Part shown: piece after piece, positions 37,320 through 50,300 of the stretch
How positions within the stretch are numbered: position 1 is the stretch's first letter
Layout of the letters: each line of letters starts with the position of its first letter
Source: Paralvinella palmiformis
Taxonomy: Eukaryota; Annelida; Polychaeta; Terebellida; Alvinellidae
Assembly (NCBI GenBank): GCA_025642065.1
Contig: JAODUP010000125.1
Location: forward strand, 583,501-647,500
Direction: 5' to 3'
Length of the DNA stretch: 64,000 nucleotides
The notes under the pieces: generated by a model
What the model was told of the DNA's origin: nothing
The model's input: the letters and a program-made list of their open reading frames with translations, nothing else
Databases searched by the model: none
Position numbers and translations under genes: made by a program

Positions 37320-38140
37320 AAAACAGCCACCACCACCGACATCACCATCGCTACCATCATCGTCATGATCACCACCGTCATTGTCATCATCATCATCACT
37401 ATCATCATCATCATCAACAACACCATCATCACCGTCATCATCATCGCTACCATCATCGTCATGATCACCACCGTCATTGTCATCATCATCATCACTATCA
37501 TCATCATCATCAACAACACCATCACCGTCATCACCATCACTACCACGATCATCGTCACCATCCTTACTTAAACTATCATCACTACCACCACCATCATCAT
37601 CATCATCATCATTACCAACATCACCACCATCATCACTACCACCACCATCATCATCATCATCATCACTACCATCATCATCGTCACCATCCTTACTTAAACT
37701 ATCATCACAATGATCACCATCATCACTACCACCACCACCATCATCATCATCACTACCACCATCATCACTACCATCATCATCATCAGAACAGCACTAACAC
37801 CGTCTTCATCACCATTGCCATCATCAACATCATCGTCACCATTACCACCACTAGCAACATCATAACCACAACTATCACCATCATCATCACTAGCTAAACT
37901 ATCATCACAACCATCATCATCATCATCATCATCATCACTACCACCATCTTTATCATCATCATCACCATAATTATCACCACCGACATCATCGTCACATCAT
38001 CACTACCATCAACATCATCAACTTCTTCCTCCTCTTCACCACCATCTTCATCATCATCATCATCATCACCACCCCAACATCATCATCATAATTACCATCA
38101 TTATCATCTTCACCAACATCTTCACAATTACCATCATATT
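37320..38140. repeat. ~800-bp (ATC/ACC)n trinucleotide array
   Basis: Almost continuous ATC, ACC and related triplets, with higher-order repeats: a ~110-bp segment starting 'caccatcgctaccatcatcg' occurs twice (about 37343 and 37440), and 'ccttacttaaactatcatca' occurs at about 37562 and 37688. Frames here are spurious. Confidence 0.95.
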
Positions 38141-39239
38141 GGTTATTTTGCCGGTAAAATAAAACGAGGATTAAAGGAACACAACAAAACGTATACAGTA
38201 GAAAAGGTCATTCTATTGGTTGCTGTGTTTTGGTGTTATTTTTGTAGGGCTTGGCCTTGTTTCGGCCATGAGTGATGTATCTAGCGTGTGTTTACAAAAC
38301 AGAACCAAAACAACTAAATCTTAATGTATCGCTCTAATATAGAATGGCTGAGTTTACGATTGTTAGCCATTTATATGACATTTGTAATCGTCGCAGGCAC
38401 GCAACGCAGTCTGGCTGTAAACATTATCAAGGACGTTTGAATCAAGGTCATTGCAAATTGCTAACCGAATGATAAATAGCATCAATCACAGAGGTGGAGT
38501 AGGAGGCGTCTAGATATAAGTGAAAGGATTAATGTTTTTGTTTATGTTTTGGTGAGTTAGCTATGTTATGTGATCATATATGACGAAACTAAATAGAAAA
38601 AATAGAAGTGCATTTATCCATGTGCACTTTTGATGAAATACTTAATTTCACCCAAAACAAGTTAAACCAAACTCGAGCCATTTATTTAAATTAAGTTAAT
38701 TAAATGCGAATGAATCACGCTAATGTTTACATCACGAAGAATATTTAACGATAATGACATCACCTGTTGTTGTTGTGTTGTTGTTGTTGTTGTTCTCCAT
38801 CAATCTTGTTGTTCTCCATCAATCTTGGTTAATATTATTACCGTATCAAGACTGGCGTGTCTGATACTCAAATATCGAAAACGTTTCATGTTGGAGTATT
38901 TTAGCCGCCAAAGATACGGCTAGTTGTCTGGAATTAATCGAAGGCATTAATTAATAATCAATATCGATATTGATATAAATTTTTTCGTCAGAGATAACAC
39001 ATTAGGATGCTACCTTGATGCAAAAAAATGTTCAGGCGATATCTATATTTCCAACGAATAGTACAAAATGTTATTTCAAGCCATGCAACTTTCAACAAGA
39101 AGCCATGCTCATTTTCTCACTTCTATGCCTTCCTGTATCTATTACTATTTGTACAATCAATGTTCGATGACCTGTAGGCAAAGCATCGGTGCCTTAGTCA
39201 GAGCATTGGTACTGTCGTAACAATATTTGTCCATCTCTT
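38141..39239. other. Gene-free stretch
   Basis: Contains the presumed 3' end of a repeat C copy (38290-38365) and a GTT/TTG tract (38766-38795). No exon was recognised. Confidence 0.35.
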
Positions 39240-39640
39240 CTCTCCATCAGATGATGGTCGGGGTGGATCCGACGAGAACTATGCTAACAGAGAATCATGT
39301 CCGAGTACTCGATAATCTGCTTTACTCGATCTACATCGGTGTTACTTCTACCATCTATTAATAACGAGTAAGTTTTTCTCACTGTGTCCTCCTCACTCAC
39401 TCACCGATATGTCGACGCATCTCGACCAAAGCGAGTCGGTCGTTTTGCCATCCGCTGTCCAGGAGGAAATGAGTCAATAAATGGTTGTTTGTCGACGGGA
39501 GAGATTTGTCCAAATATTTAGATTATATTCCACACGACAGCCAACTGTCTATCAGCCGCATCATCCAGATCTGCAGGACACTGGTCAGTGTTGTAGTTAA
39601 TTAGATACTGGAAGCATGCGCTTCATTTCGAAGATGCCAC
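39240..39640 (+). repeat. Dispersed repeat D, copy 4 (unexpanded reference copy)
   Basis: Contains a single 'tactcgataatctg'-'ctcgatctacatcggtgtta' unit and all flanking blocks, so it shows the ancestral layout from which the array at 34730 expanded. Includes 'ctcactcaccgatatgtcga' and 'atgagtcaataaatgg'. Confidence 0.75.
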
Positions 39641-41149
39641 TTTTGTATATTTCAGGTGGAAAACACTTTATTATCTAAGGACAGCTTTGTACGAATTAAT
39701 TATCTGCATTAGGCTGTTTGTGAAATAAGGGAGTTCAGGTGTTATACTGATATATAAGTGATGGGCGTTGGTTGTCTCATGATGAGTTATATTTTGACTT
39801 AAAATAATTAGTCTGCTACCGATTAATGTCGTCTTATTAATACTGGAATAAATAGAATGTGTCAAGAAAAGGAAACAAATCTCACATAAAAGAAAATCAG
39901 TTAACTTATTATGGTATAATACTAGCAAATAAATACATTTGATATAAAACGGTAAATCTAACATACAAGGTGGAAGATGTGTGTCTCCTTACGATTAATA
40001 TACAGCAATAGAAATGCTAATTAAAAGTTAATGTTATTGTATCATAATATAATATTTAGCTATACTTCTCAATGAAAGTGTAAAAACATTATCCCGTCTA
40101 CTAGACTTTGTTTATATCCTTGGCATGGTCAAGGTGTTGGGACAAGGCTAAGTGTCCACCCTTCAATATAAAATATATATTGAGCAAGATTTATTTGAGC
40201 TAATGTCAAATATCCGGGATACTATCTGGTGACGAATGTGAGACAGACTTACATGTTGTGGCAGAATTTATTATTGTCTGTTTAATGCTCCATACGTTTC
40301 TATTAGGGTCTATTAGGAATGCTATCAATTGTCCTTTTATTGTCGTGTTACCATCCTTTTATTAAGCTATGTAATAACACGAATTTTAAATAGATCATTC
40401 GATATTGTTTATTTTTTTAATTGGATACAGTTTTATTTAATAAGTTTCATTTCTCATGAAAATTCACATCGTATACCTGAATAAATAACTTTAATTTATG
40501 GATATGAAATACCTACACATGAAATATTTCTTAGATATTTCCAAAACTGAAAGCAGTAATCACAGAACAATGTTGTCGTTTTTAATTCTGAAGCAAAATA
40601 TATAAATGTGAAATATTCATAGGTTTCTATATTTAATTATATATAGAAAGCTATTTTATTTTTGAACGAGCAACAAATTTTCCTTAAAAATAATTTCCTT
40701 GAACTGGTCTTGATTGCAATCAGACCCAGTGCATTGTTGAGTAAGGCGATGTAATTGGAGACATTCAATTCACTAGTGATATTTCATGAAGGTATTTAAT
40801 TTAATCAATTAACACACACACACACACACAAACCCACTGATATAGGGACCTGAAAAATTAATATTCTTTAAAAAACCTTAGTTTACGACGAGGGTGCACG
40901 ATAACAGTAATGCATTTAAATATGAAATGAGAAGACGACCTATTAACAATTGAAATGAATCTTTCTTCGGCTCACTTTTAGTCAGTAAAATAAGTTTGAT
41001 GATATTTACACCCAATGCTATAGTGATAAATACTTACCTTGTAACTAGTAGCAGTTAATTTATTAATTTATTATGCCTAATTAATGTCTTGCCAACCCCG
41101 GTTCCTCATTTGTGGGATGACGAGTACATAAAGGCGTCGAAAAAGTGAC
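39641..41149. other. Gene-free stretch
   Basis: AT-rich, with one short CA tract at 40813-40830. A 97-codon frame on the minus strand (39964-39671) resembles no family I know. Nothing else recognised. Confidence 0.35.
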
Positions 41150-43365
41150 TCACTCATCACAATTGGACGTCGTCTGTCTACATCACATGGACTCAGCACA
41201 TGTATAAGCAGCATCTAACACCATCCAGAATGAGCAAAGATCAAGTCCATACGCTAGATATGATTATCACACGAATAATCAGCCCCCTCAGCCAAGGGAC
41301 TCCGTCAATTGTTGATCCCTGTTTGTACGAATATGAGCAGTACTATAAATGACCTTGTAGAAGAACATATTACTGGTACCAAAGTTTCGATTGAAAAACT
41401 TGCACCATTGTAGAGAAACTGATATCCTTGTGGCCAAATGTTCCCGGGTAGATATAGACATCCGAAAAATAAAGCAAGAGCGTCGGAAAGCTGAAAATAT
41501 GTGGTGAAGAGCCAATCTCACTATCCATCAGCAGCTATAAAATGCTAGGTGTTTAGAGGTTGGAGAGTTACTTACCAAATCAAAACGAAATTATTACTCA
41601 GACAAAATAACAGAGTATGGAAGTAACCAGAAACGTCTTTTGAAAATCATAAAGAATCTGGTGGGACATTCTGCCAAGTTGCTCATCCGATGAGGACACG
41701 GCCACCAAATTCAGTGATTTCGTCATGAAGATTTTCAACAATCGCAGCTACAATTAATAGTCACGAATCTACCATGAGTGACACAACTTCTTATACAACT
41801 TGCACCTGCTACTGCCGATGAGGTGTGTGATATCATCATAAAGTATCATCATAAAGTCTATATTTTGCGACCTTGGCCCACTGCCTACAACTCTGTTAAA
41901 ACAAGTGCTGAAATGCATACTTACCTTGATTACTGTAATCATAAACACATCATTGGCAGATTCCGATGTTCCACTTTGTTTTAAAAAGGCCAATATTAGA
42001 CCACTGTTAAAGAAACCAAATCTGTATAATGAAGTATTGAAAAGTATCGATCAGCGTCTAATTTGCCTCTTTTGTCTCATGTCCTTGAGCAAGTGATTGC
42101 TAAGTGTATAGCACCTCACTTGAGTACTTATAGATTACATATTAATATTCATTCCGCTTACCGTAAAGGTCACTCCACTGAGACCGTGTTCCTGAAAGTC
42201 CATCATGGAATGCGCAGGCATTAGATAACAAATGTATGGCAGCACTAGTCTTACTTAACTTGTCTGCTGGGTTTGATGTCATTCTTCATACAATCCCTGA
42301 ATGACACCTCGAATACTATTTTGAGGTGATCAGACGTGCCGTGCCATCTCTTAGATCCAATCCTACTTGAATGACATATCTCAGTGTGATGCTGTAAGAA
42401 ATGAGCACTTCAGACAGTAATTACCTGAATATTGGAGTTTCACAAAGATTGGTACTGGGACCACGTAAGTATTGTTTGTACTCGACACCAACTGGTGTAA
42501 TATGTAACCGGCATAATTTGCTGTATAACTATTATGTAGAAGATACATAAGTTTATTAAGCTATAATGATAAACGAAATATGGTTAGACGTCTCAAAGAT
42601 GGATGAATGTTGCTTAATGACACATTGGCACAAATGTAAGCCATTCAGTGTCCTAGACGTCTCAAATAAAGTACAAGTTTGTTTGACTGATATTAGTATT
42701 TGGATGAGTGTAAATATGCTTATCTTCAGACCAAAAGACCAGGTGGATATAACTTCGGGTAGGTGAGAACGCTGCACATCGCAGTCAGTGAACATCTTTA
42801 GTGTATACGTTGATGATTCCCCACCCCTCGAGAGGCCAGCAAGTGCAATTTCAGAAGTATAATATTGCCAAATTCGTAATATTGGTCATATCAGGTGATA
42901 TTTCACAAAGGATGCTTGCAAAATACTGGCACATGCCCTGATGACATCACGGGTAGATTACGGCAAAGGTCTCGTATATTACTGCCAAGGACATTGATGG
43001 CACGTTTACAATGAGTGCAGAATTCAACTGTCCGACTGATCACCCGTCTTGGAAACGAGACCATATAACTCCGGTCTTGAACTCCCTTTATTGGTGTTCT
43101 GTCATATACCGATCGCAATACAACATCCTAGTGTTGCGTACAAGAAACTTCAAGGGACTGCTCCTCAGTATTTGGAGGAATTTGTTGTCACGGATCGGCA
43201 AACAAGCACTCTCATATCTGAGTCTGACATACGGTAATAGGCGTTTTAGATAGGTTGCAAGGACCCTGTTGAACAATCTTCCACTGGACATCAACAAGTG
43301 TTAGAGACTTAATACCTGCAAGAAGAAGGTAAAACTAACTTTTATTTCGGCTTATTTCATCTGAA
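41150..43365 (+). mobile_element. Decayed CR1-like LINE, copy 1
   Basis: Order of recognisable pieces on the plus strand: end of the APE-type endonuclease ('HTLDMIITRI', about 41250); linker ('CLEVGELLTKSKRNYYSDKI'); 'DVPLCFKKANIRPLLKKPN' (about 41960); 'NIHSAYRKGHSTETVFLKVH' (about 42145); 'ALVLLNLSAGFDVI' (about 42242), which is RT block A. The catalytic YADD box is degraded to YVED near 42535. 'YKKLQGTAPQYLEEFVV' and 'LLNNLPLDINK' come near the C-terminus (43140-43300). Many stops and frameshifts mean it is dead. It lacks most of the endonuclease and any clear 5' end. Confidence 0.85.
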
Positions 43366-43469
43366 TAGGCTATTAATTTAGCTGCATATGTTTCAAAAAC
43401 ATAATGCATTTAAGCAAAGATATAAATTCATTAAGTTGAGACCCAAAACTCCTTGGTAGTCCGACCACG

Positions 43470-43810
43470 TTAAATTTACTACTAAGAACATTCGGAGGAA
43501 AGCAGAAAGGATACGGTGCTGAACTTACTTAACGGCGCACTTTGAAATATAAAGGGAACTTCAGAGGCAGTAATTCAAATGGAAATGTACCATATTTTAC
43601 CTCTAATAACATGAAGCAATTTCTTCATGAGGAAACAACAATCATAGGGAATAAGATCATTTCTAATTCCTCAAATAATACCTGCAATATCGTTATGAAT
43701 GCCGTCGACCAGCTTCTGCAGTTTATGTTAAAGAGATCATTACCAAGTCTCCAAACAAGTCATGCCGCCCATTTAGCCTAGCATGTGCACAAAGGTGGCT
43801 GTAAAACATC

Positions 43811-43851
<41 letters not shown>

Positions 43852-44500
43852 CCAAACAAGTCATGTGACTTAGATTCACTGCCTACTTCGCTTTTGAATA
43901 AGTGCGTGGATCAAATTCTGTCAGTGATGACATTCATTATAAAAAGATCAATGGCTGATTCTATGATGACGTTGTGTTGTGTTTAAAACGAGCCACCATA
44001 ACGTCGCTGCTGAAGGGGATAAGACTTATATGAATATGAAATTACGTCCTATATTTAACCTTCCCTTCATCTCAAAACTTATTGAAAAGTTAGTAAGCAT
44101 ACAGAAGAGCACTTAAAGCACAATGAACTCCATGACAGTCTGCTTATCGTACAGGTCATTCAACAGATGCTGGTCTATTGAAAGTGCAGAGTGACATTGT
44201 TGATTTTCTCGATCAAGGATCCGTGGCTGCATTGCTTATGCTTGACATATCTTTAGCCTTTGATGTAATCGATCACCCGATAATACTGAAGCATTTAGAA
44301 TTAATTTTCTTTTGTCATCAAGGAAAGGGCTTTAAGATAGGTTGAAGCATCATCAGATTTGAGTCTTCGTTTTGGTGTACCCAACGATCAATTTTAAGAT
44401 CAAATAATTACTTTGTGTATACTGAACCAGTCGATGAAGTTATAAAGCGGCGTAATATTAGAATTCTTTTGGTGAATGATATATGTAAGTCCTGTTATTA
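43470..44500 (+). mobile_element. Decayed CR1-like LINE, copy 2
   Basis: A second element in the same orientation directly follows the first. Pieces: 'NIRRKAERI' (about 43488), 'FTSNNMKQFLHEETTI' (about 43597), and 'DLDSLPTSLLNKCVDQIL' (about 43870) followed by 'MKLRPIFNLPFISKLIEK' (about 44037). 'AALLMLDISLAFDVIDHPI' (about 44230) includes the block A aspartate. The frame shifts several times. It is interrupted by a SINE at 43765-43851; bridging across the SINE restores the usual order of conserved pieces. Sequence differs from copy 1, so it is a related but separate subfamily. Confidence 0.8.
43765..43851 (+). mobile_element. 5'-truncated SINE-1 nested in LINE
   Basis: Only the 3' half of the SINE is present ('cgcccatttagcctagcatg' to 'gtaaaacatcaatc' plus an ATC tail). 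It is flanked by a perfect 14-bp target duplication, CCAAACAAGTCATG, at 43751-43764 and 43852-43865. Truncation at the 5' end with an intact tail is the mark of LINE-type target-primed reverse transcription. Confidence 0.95.
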
Positions 44501-46559
44501 TTAACTGGGAAATATAGGTCTTATTCGTAAATAAATAAATATGTTTAAATTCTGTTTCAACTCAGATTGATTAAGACGCTATATAACATAATATTGATAT
44601 TATTATACATACATATTATGGTTTTTCATTTATTCTTTCATCTTATTTTACCTGAGAATATTCTCCACCAACCTGTAAACGCATTTAATGGCTCTCGTAA
44701 GCCAGACAATATATATTCACCAAGCAGTAGAAGTAGAACCTATAATATTGGCATATAACCAATCGATAGTTACCTAGTTTTATTGTTCATAATAAGTCAC
44801 ATAGAACTAACTATTTCTGGTCAACAGTGCTGTTTAAGAGGGATATCAAAGAAAATTCAGAATTTATTTAAGTACACAATATCATATCAATTTAATATAT
44901 TCAACATCATTCAATAAATAAATGAAATAGCAGAATACGTTTATGTTCGATTTGTTCCAGCAAAACATGACTTGTCAGCATTTGCCTCACTGAGCTTAGT
45001 TTCTATTAGCTTTGAAATGCAGTTACTTATGGTGCGACCTTTGGCCCCCATGTAGGATATGAACAGTCAAAATACGCTTAAAATTTGATTGAGGTCTTGG
45101 AAAGCTTTGACAATTTCCGCTGCCACAATGTAGAGGGACTCATAAAATATTATTGAATACGCACCCATCTTATGTCCAGAGCATAAGCAAGGGATGAGCA
45201 AGTGGTCTAAGAAAGATTAGGATCCTGATTTATGATGGCGAGTATCTCGATTCTGTTTATAAAGAAAAAAACTATCTTTAACTGATAAATGTTTGATTTG
45301 TAAACCAGTTCTTGTGCCGAACAGTGGGCGGGATTGGAGACAACAAAGTTGCTCAGTCACATATTATCTAATATAGTCAAACTTGCAGGATTATGCAGGG
45401 CATTAAAGCAGACACTGATGTGAATATTCTTGCGATCCGGAAATGTAATTTTTTTAATCTATTTTGAAGGAACTCTCGACAGTTGCAAGCTGATGATCGT
45501 ATCTTGGTTGAGAGTCACCTCTAGCAGTTATTGATATTCTTAGATGATTTCATTAGAAGATGTGATTAAAAGATAATAAACACAATAAACACAACTAAAA
45601 TTAAATCATATTTTCGACACTATTTTCAAACTTCAGAATTATATTTGATTTTGTGACCTCAAATTTATAAAATAATATTATAACCTATTTTCTTATACTT
45701 TAAAACCATAAAAATGTAGTAAAAATAAAAACCTGTATTTACATTACTGATGGCAATCATATTATATTTCATGAAATCGAGTGGCTCGATAAATATTATG
45801 TATCATCTTTTGAAAGTAATGCAGCTTTATGAAATTTATCTAGGTCACGACTGAAAAATGTTTTCCTGTCGCACTGACGCGATCCACGCGTTAAAACACC
45901 GAGATATCTAAACATCAGCAAGCCTTAATGCATTCTAATCGAACATCTAATTAATCAACAATAAGGATTCGTCGAAAATGTTTTTGTTAACTACACATAA
46001 AAATAAATGGGCGATAAAACACTTTTCTGACAATCAATTCGGATTTGAAAATAAAACTGAAAACATTTTATCCGTCGAGGAATTTAGGGCAGACGCCGCC
46101 AATCTTAATGAAGCTTAATTCGCCAGATAATGCTAATTTCGTCAATACATTATGGTAAGCACTTTGTTTATCCGATGAGATTTCCTGAGGCCATAAATGA
46201 GGGAATCTCTTCGACCAAAGATCACTCGTTATTGTTTCTTCCCAGATAGCGAGCTGATCACGTGGAGAGAGTCACGGCGACTGATCGTTAAATGGGCGAT
46301 AAAACAGCGATAATTAATTTTTTTTGGTACTAATCTAGATATTACAAAACCCATACACCATCACCCGATTAGGCGATGATTCTATAATACTTTTCAAGAC
46401 AAAGTCTAAGTCCTAGAAGCATTTGATCAAATAAAAGCATCAAATAATCTCGTGTGGCTGTTTGACGACTAATCACTGATGAATGCTATCACAGCTGTAA
46501 CAATTGTCTACTAATCAATAAAGCAGATTAAATGTTGAAACAAAAAGGGTTCATGTTTA
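44501..46559. other. Gene-free stretch, includes repeat-poor block
   Basis: About 44950-45540 has a ~50-codon minus-strand frame with 'YESLYIVAAEIVKAFQDL' that I cannot place. About 45840-46320 is unusually free of simple repeats and less AT-rich, with the 16-mer 'aaatgggcgataaaac' at about 46006 and 46291. No splice-supported exon was found. Confidence 0.35.
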
Positions 46560-46845
46560 CTGCAATGATTTGGACTGTAACCAGCTTCCCTGTATTGATC
46601 TTCATCGTAATGATCGTTATTGGATTGATGTTCTCTGTACTAATCTCCCCTTGTATTGGGCTTCACTGTAATCATCATTAATGTAGTGATATTCGCTGTA
46701 ATAAACTTTACTGTAGTAATCTTCACTGTATTAATCTCCCCATGTATACGGCTTCACTGTAATCATCTTTATTGTAATGATCTTCGTTGTAATGAGCTTT
46801 ACTGTAATAATCTTCACTGTAATGGTCTTCACTCAGTAATTACAA
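46560..46845 (+). repeat. Degenerate ~18-bp tandem repeat
   Basis: Units of the form 'ttcactgtaatgatctt' repeat about fifteen times with variation (central word 'actgtaat'). The period is divisible by three, so it leaves an open frame (46656-46850) that should not be read as a gene. Confidence 0.85.
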
Positions 46846-47226
46846 CCTAACATCGAAATACTGACATTCTTAATGCTTCAGTATTTTTTATTATCCCTAC
46901 AAGAGAAGTTAGACATTACATTAACATTCAAATTAACAACGTAATCGAATCTAACCATCTTAACGTTATTCTACCAAAATGACAAATTGAAGGTTTCATT
47001 CATTTATTAAGGAATCTTCTCCTACTGGCAGTAGGCTCTCTAATGGTTTATCTAACTCCGTAAGAACACCCACAATGACTGATATCTTAAAACGAATGTA
47101 ATTAGAAGAAACACTTGTTTTTTTCTTATATTTTTCTCTCCGTCGTTTTTTCATTTATTCTTTCATCTTTTCTTGCCAGAGAATACTCTCCGCCAAATCT
47201 TCTTCACATCACCTGAAATGATTTAG

Positions 47227-47227
<1 letters not shown>
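46846..47227. other. Gene-free stretch
   Basis: Nothing recognised. Confidence 0.3.
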
Positions 47228-47278
<51 letters not shown>

Positions 47279-47285
47279 CAAATAA

Positions 47286-47319
<34 letters not shown>
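47228..47319. repeat. (TA)n and (AAT)n tracts at LINE 3' end
   Basis: The (AAT)n tract at 47288-47319 is the ATT tail of the minus-strand LINE that follows. The (TA)n tract at 47228-47276 lies beyond it. Confidence 0.9.
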
Positions 47320-50300
47320 TATATTTAATAAAGCGCCCTTACTAGCAGGAGCCATTCAAGGCGCTGTACAAATAATATGTAATATAATAATACCCCAAAT
47401 AATGTCTGTAAAAACCCTGTAATGATTTAAAAGATAATAATTATTTATCTGTGAAAGCGACCTTAAATAGGTGTGTTTTTAGAAGAGACTTAAAATTTCC
47501 AAGAGTCGACGCATTTCTAATATTTGCCGGCAACTTATTCCAGAAAGTGGGGGCTGCAACACTAAATGCACAATCACCATATGACTTGAACCGAGACACT
47601 GGCACCTGCAATAGTATCTGACTGGATGACCTGAGTTTTCGGGATGACTTTCTAATGGAAACCAGTTGACACAGGTATTCTGGCGCCATATCATTAATAG
47701 ATTTATAAGTTATTAACAGAATATTGAAATGGATACGCTGTCTAACAGGTAGCCAATGTAGTTTTTGAAGAATTGGGGTGATATGATCATATTTTCTAGT
47801 ATCTGAATTCGCTGAAGGCGATTAATGTTATAATCAGATATGCCATATAACAGGGAGTTACAATAGTCTATACGAGATGTAACAAAGGCATGAACTACAG
47901 TTACAAGTGATTCTTGTGTCAAGAATGCTTTTAAACAGTGGATGTTCTTAAGATGGTAGTAGGCAGCTCGGCATACTGATGTGACATGTTCATGCATGTT
48001 AATACATTGGTCAAAAATAACCCCTAGATTTTTTACTGACCCATTAGGGGTAATCGAAGATGCACCCATCTGTAATGCTGGTGTCTTTAGGGATTTAACA
48101 CAATGTGGTGATGCCAAATATAAAATATTTGTTTTATTATCATTTAGTTTTAGAAGATTTTGAGTCATCCATAGCCGAATATCGGCAATACAATGTTCTA
48201 AATTCTTCAAGGAAGAGGAGAAATTTAACTCATTGTCGGGATCCAGTGATATATACAGCTGTGTGTCATCAGCATACAGAACATATAACAACATATCGCT
48301 GCGCAATGATCCCAGAGGACCAATGACACTGTGAAAATCAGAGGACCAAGAACTGAACCCTGTGGTACACCAGATAACAAAAACTGAATGTCAGATAAAT
48401 ACCATGAACAGACACTCTCTGGGAGCGTTGTTCCAGATAGGATCTAAACCATTCAAGTACTCTACATCACAGACCAAACATGTCTTTTTAACCTGAGAAA
48501 AGTACATTATGGTCAACTGTATCAAATACGGCAGACAGATCCAGAAGAACAAGTATTATTGGTTAACCTTGATCAATTGACATCCTAATATAATTTTTCT
48601 CGAACCAAGGCTGTTTCAGTACTGTGACCACTTTTAGGCAGACTGTAGTGATTCATTAAGGTTATTATTGATTAAATATTTGTTTAGATGGAAAGCAACT
48701 TACCTTTTCTATAACTTTAGATGAAAATGTATAAGATTTGAAACAGGTCTGTAATTGTTTAGAATATTACAGTCCATGGTGTGGTTTTTGTTAATGGTTT
48801 TACAGGGCAGCTTTCGTGGATCTTGGGAAAACACCCAGAGATAATGATTTGTTAACTTTATTTGTAATTGGGTTTATCAGAACATCCAGACAATCTTTCA
48901 CAAGCCATGTAGGCATAGGGTCAACTGCACAGAAAGCATTAGATGACTTTTCCAGCAACTGTCTGATATCAGTCTCTGTATCTGTATCAGACTCTTCTAC
49001 CAATGGCTTACCCTGTGATAAGGTGCTGGACTGGAACCCACTATGTATATTTAATATTTTTTTGACAGAAGAAGTTATTAAAACAATAGGCCATATCTTT
49101 ATCTGAGTTGATATTATTTGGAAGGACAGTTTGACTTTTATGTAATACTTTATTCACAACACTGAAAACAGTCCTTTGATTTCCCTTGGATGCTTTGATC
49201 TTTTTATTATAATATTCAGATTTAGCAGAGGCAAGGGCATTTTTAACAAGAATTTTACTGACCTTGAACATTTCAAAATGAACACACAAACTGGTCCTGA
49301 TCCACAGCCGCTCACAATACCTTTTGTGTCTCTTTGCAGCCTGTATGTTCTTATTATACCATGGAAGCATTGGTCTGCTTGGCATTTCCTTTGTCCTTAA
49401 AGGTGCATGTTGATCTACAATGTCTCTCAATGTATTATCATAGAGATCCACCAGATGATCCACATCATCCGGTGGATCCAATACCAGAGAAGAGACTCGC
49501 AGATCAGCAAGAAAAGCCTCCTTGTCAATTGACTTATATCTTCTATATGAAATAACTTTAGCTGAAACAGATTGTTTCTGTAAAGATACATTAATGTCAA
49601 CAAGAAATGATCAGACAGCATGGAAGACACAGACACACCCTTAATCAAATTGTCATCGTGATATCACGGGAGATGACAAGATCTAAGATGTGACCATGTC
49701 TGTGTGTTCTTTCTTGAACATGCTGCCTGAGATTGTAAATCTAAGAATGTCAGCCAGTTGTTTGGTATCTGCATTCCTCTGAAATCCCAATGTATATTCA
49801 AATCACCTAAGATCAACAGATGTCCACTGTTTAGCAAGAAAGTCAACAAATCCCGAAAATTCCTTGAAGAAATCTGCTGCTTTCAGGCCATTTTCTTAGT
49901 GGGAGTGTAATCGGTAGATAATATGCGAACACTTAGCCCCCCAGATATAAAAAGTCAGTTGGTAATTTTCAAAAGACTTAGCCTGAAAACGCAAATGGGT
50001 TTCACACTTCAAAGAATCACGGAGAAGAATGCCGACTCCCCCACCTTTTTTGTGAATCCGAGCTGCATGGTGGAATGAATATCCAGCTGGAGTCCCATCA
50101 CCAACAATTTTCTGGTCTGAGACATTACCAGTCAGCCAAGTATCTGTAATGACAAGAGCATCAAGATCCATATCCTTAACAACATCAGATATTTCATCAG
50201 ATTTATTACAGATCGACTGACAGTTAATAAGACCAATACTTACATTTTGGACAGCTGTGCCATTATATGGCACAGTGATCAAATTACTGGCATCAGACCC

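Noticed and set aside
37266..37713. Ile/Thr- and Ser/Pro-rich frames
   Set aside because: Translations of an ATC/ACC array; open on several frames at once.
46656..46850. 64-codon Val/Ile-rich frame
   Set aside because: Lies in the degenerate 18-bp tandem repeat, whose period preserves any frame.
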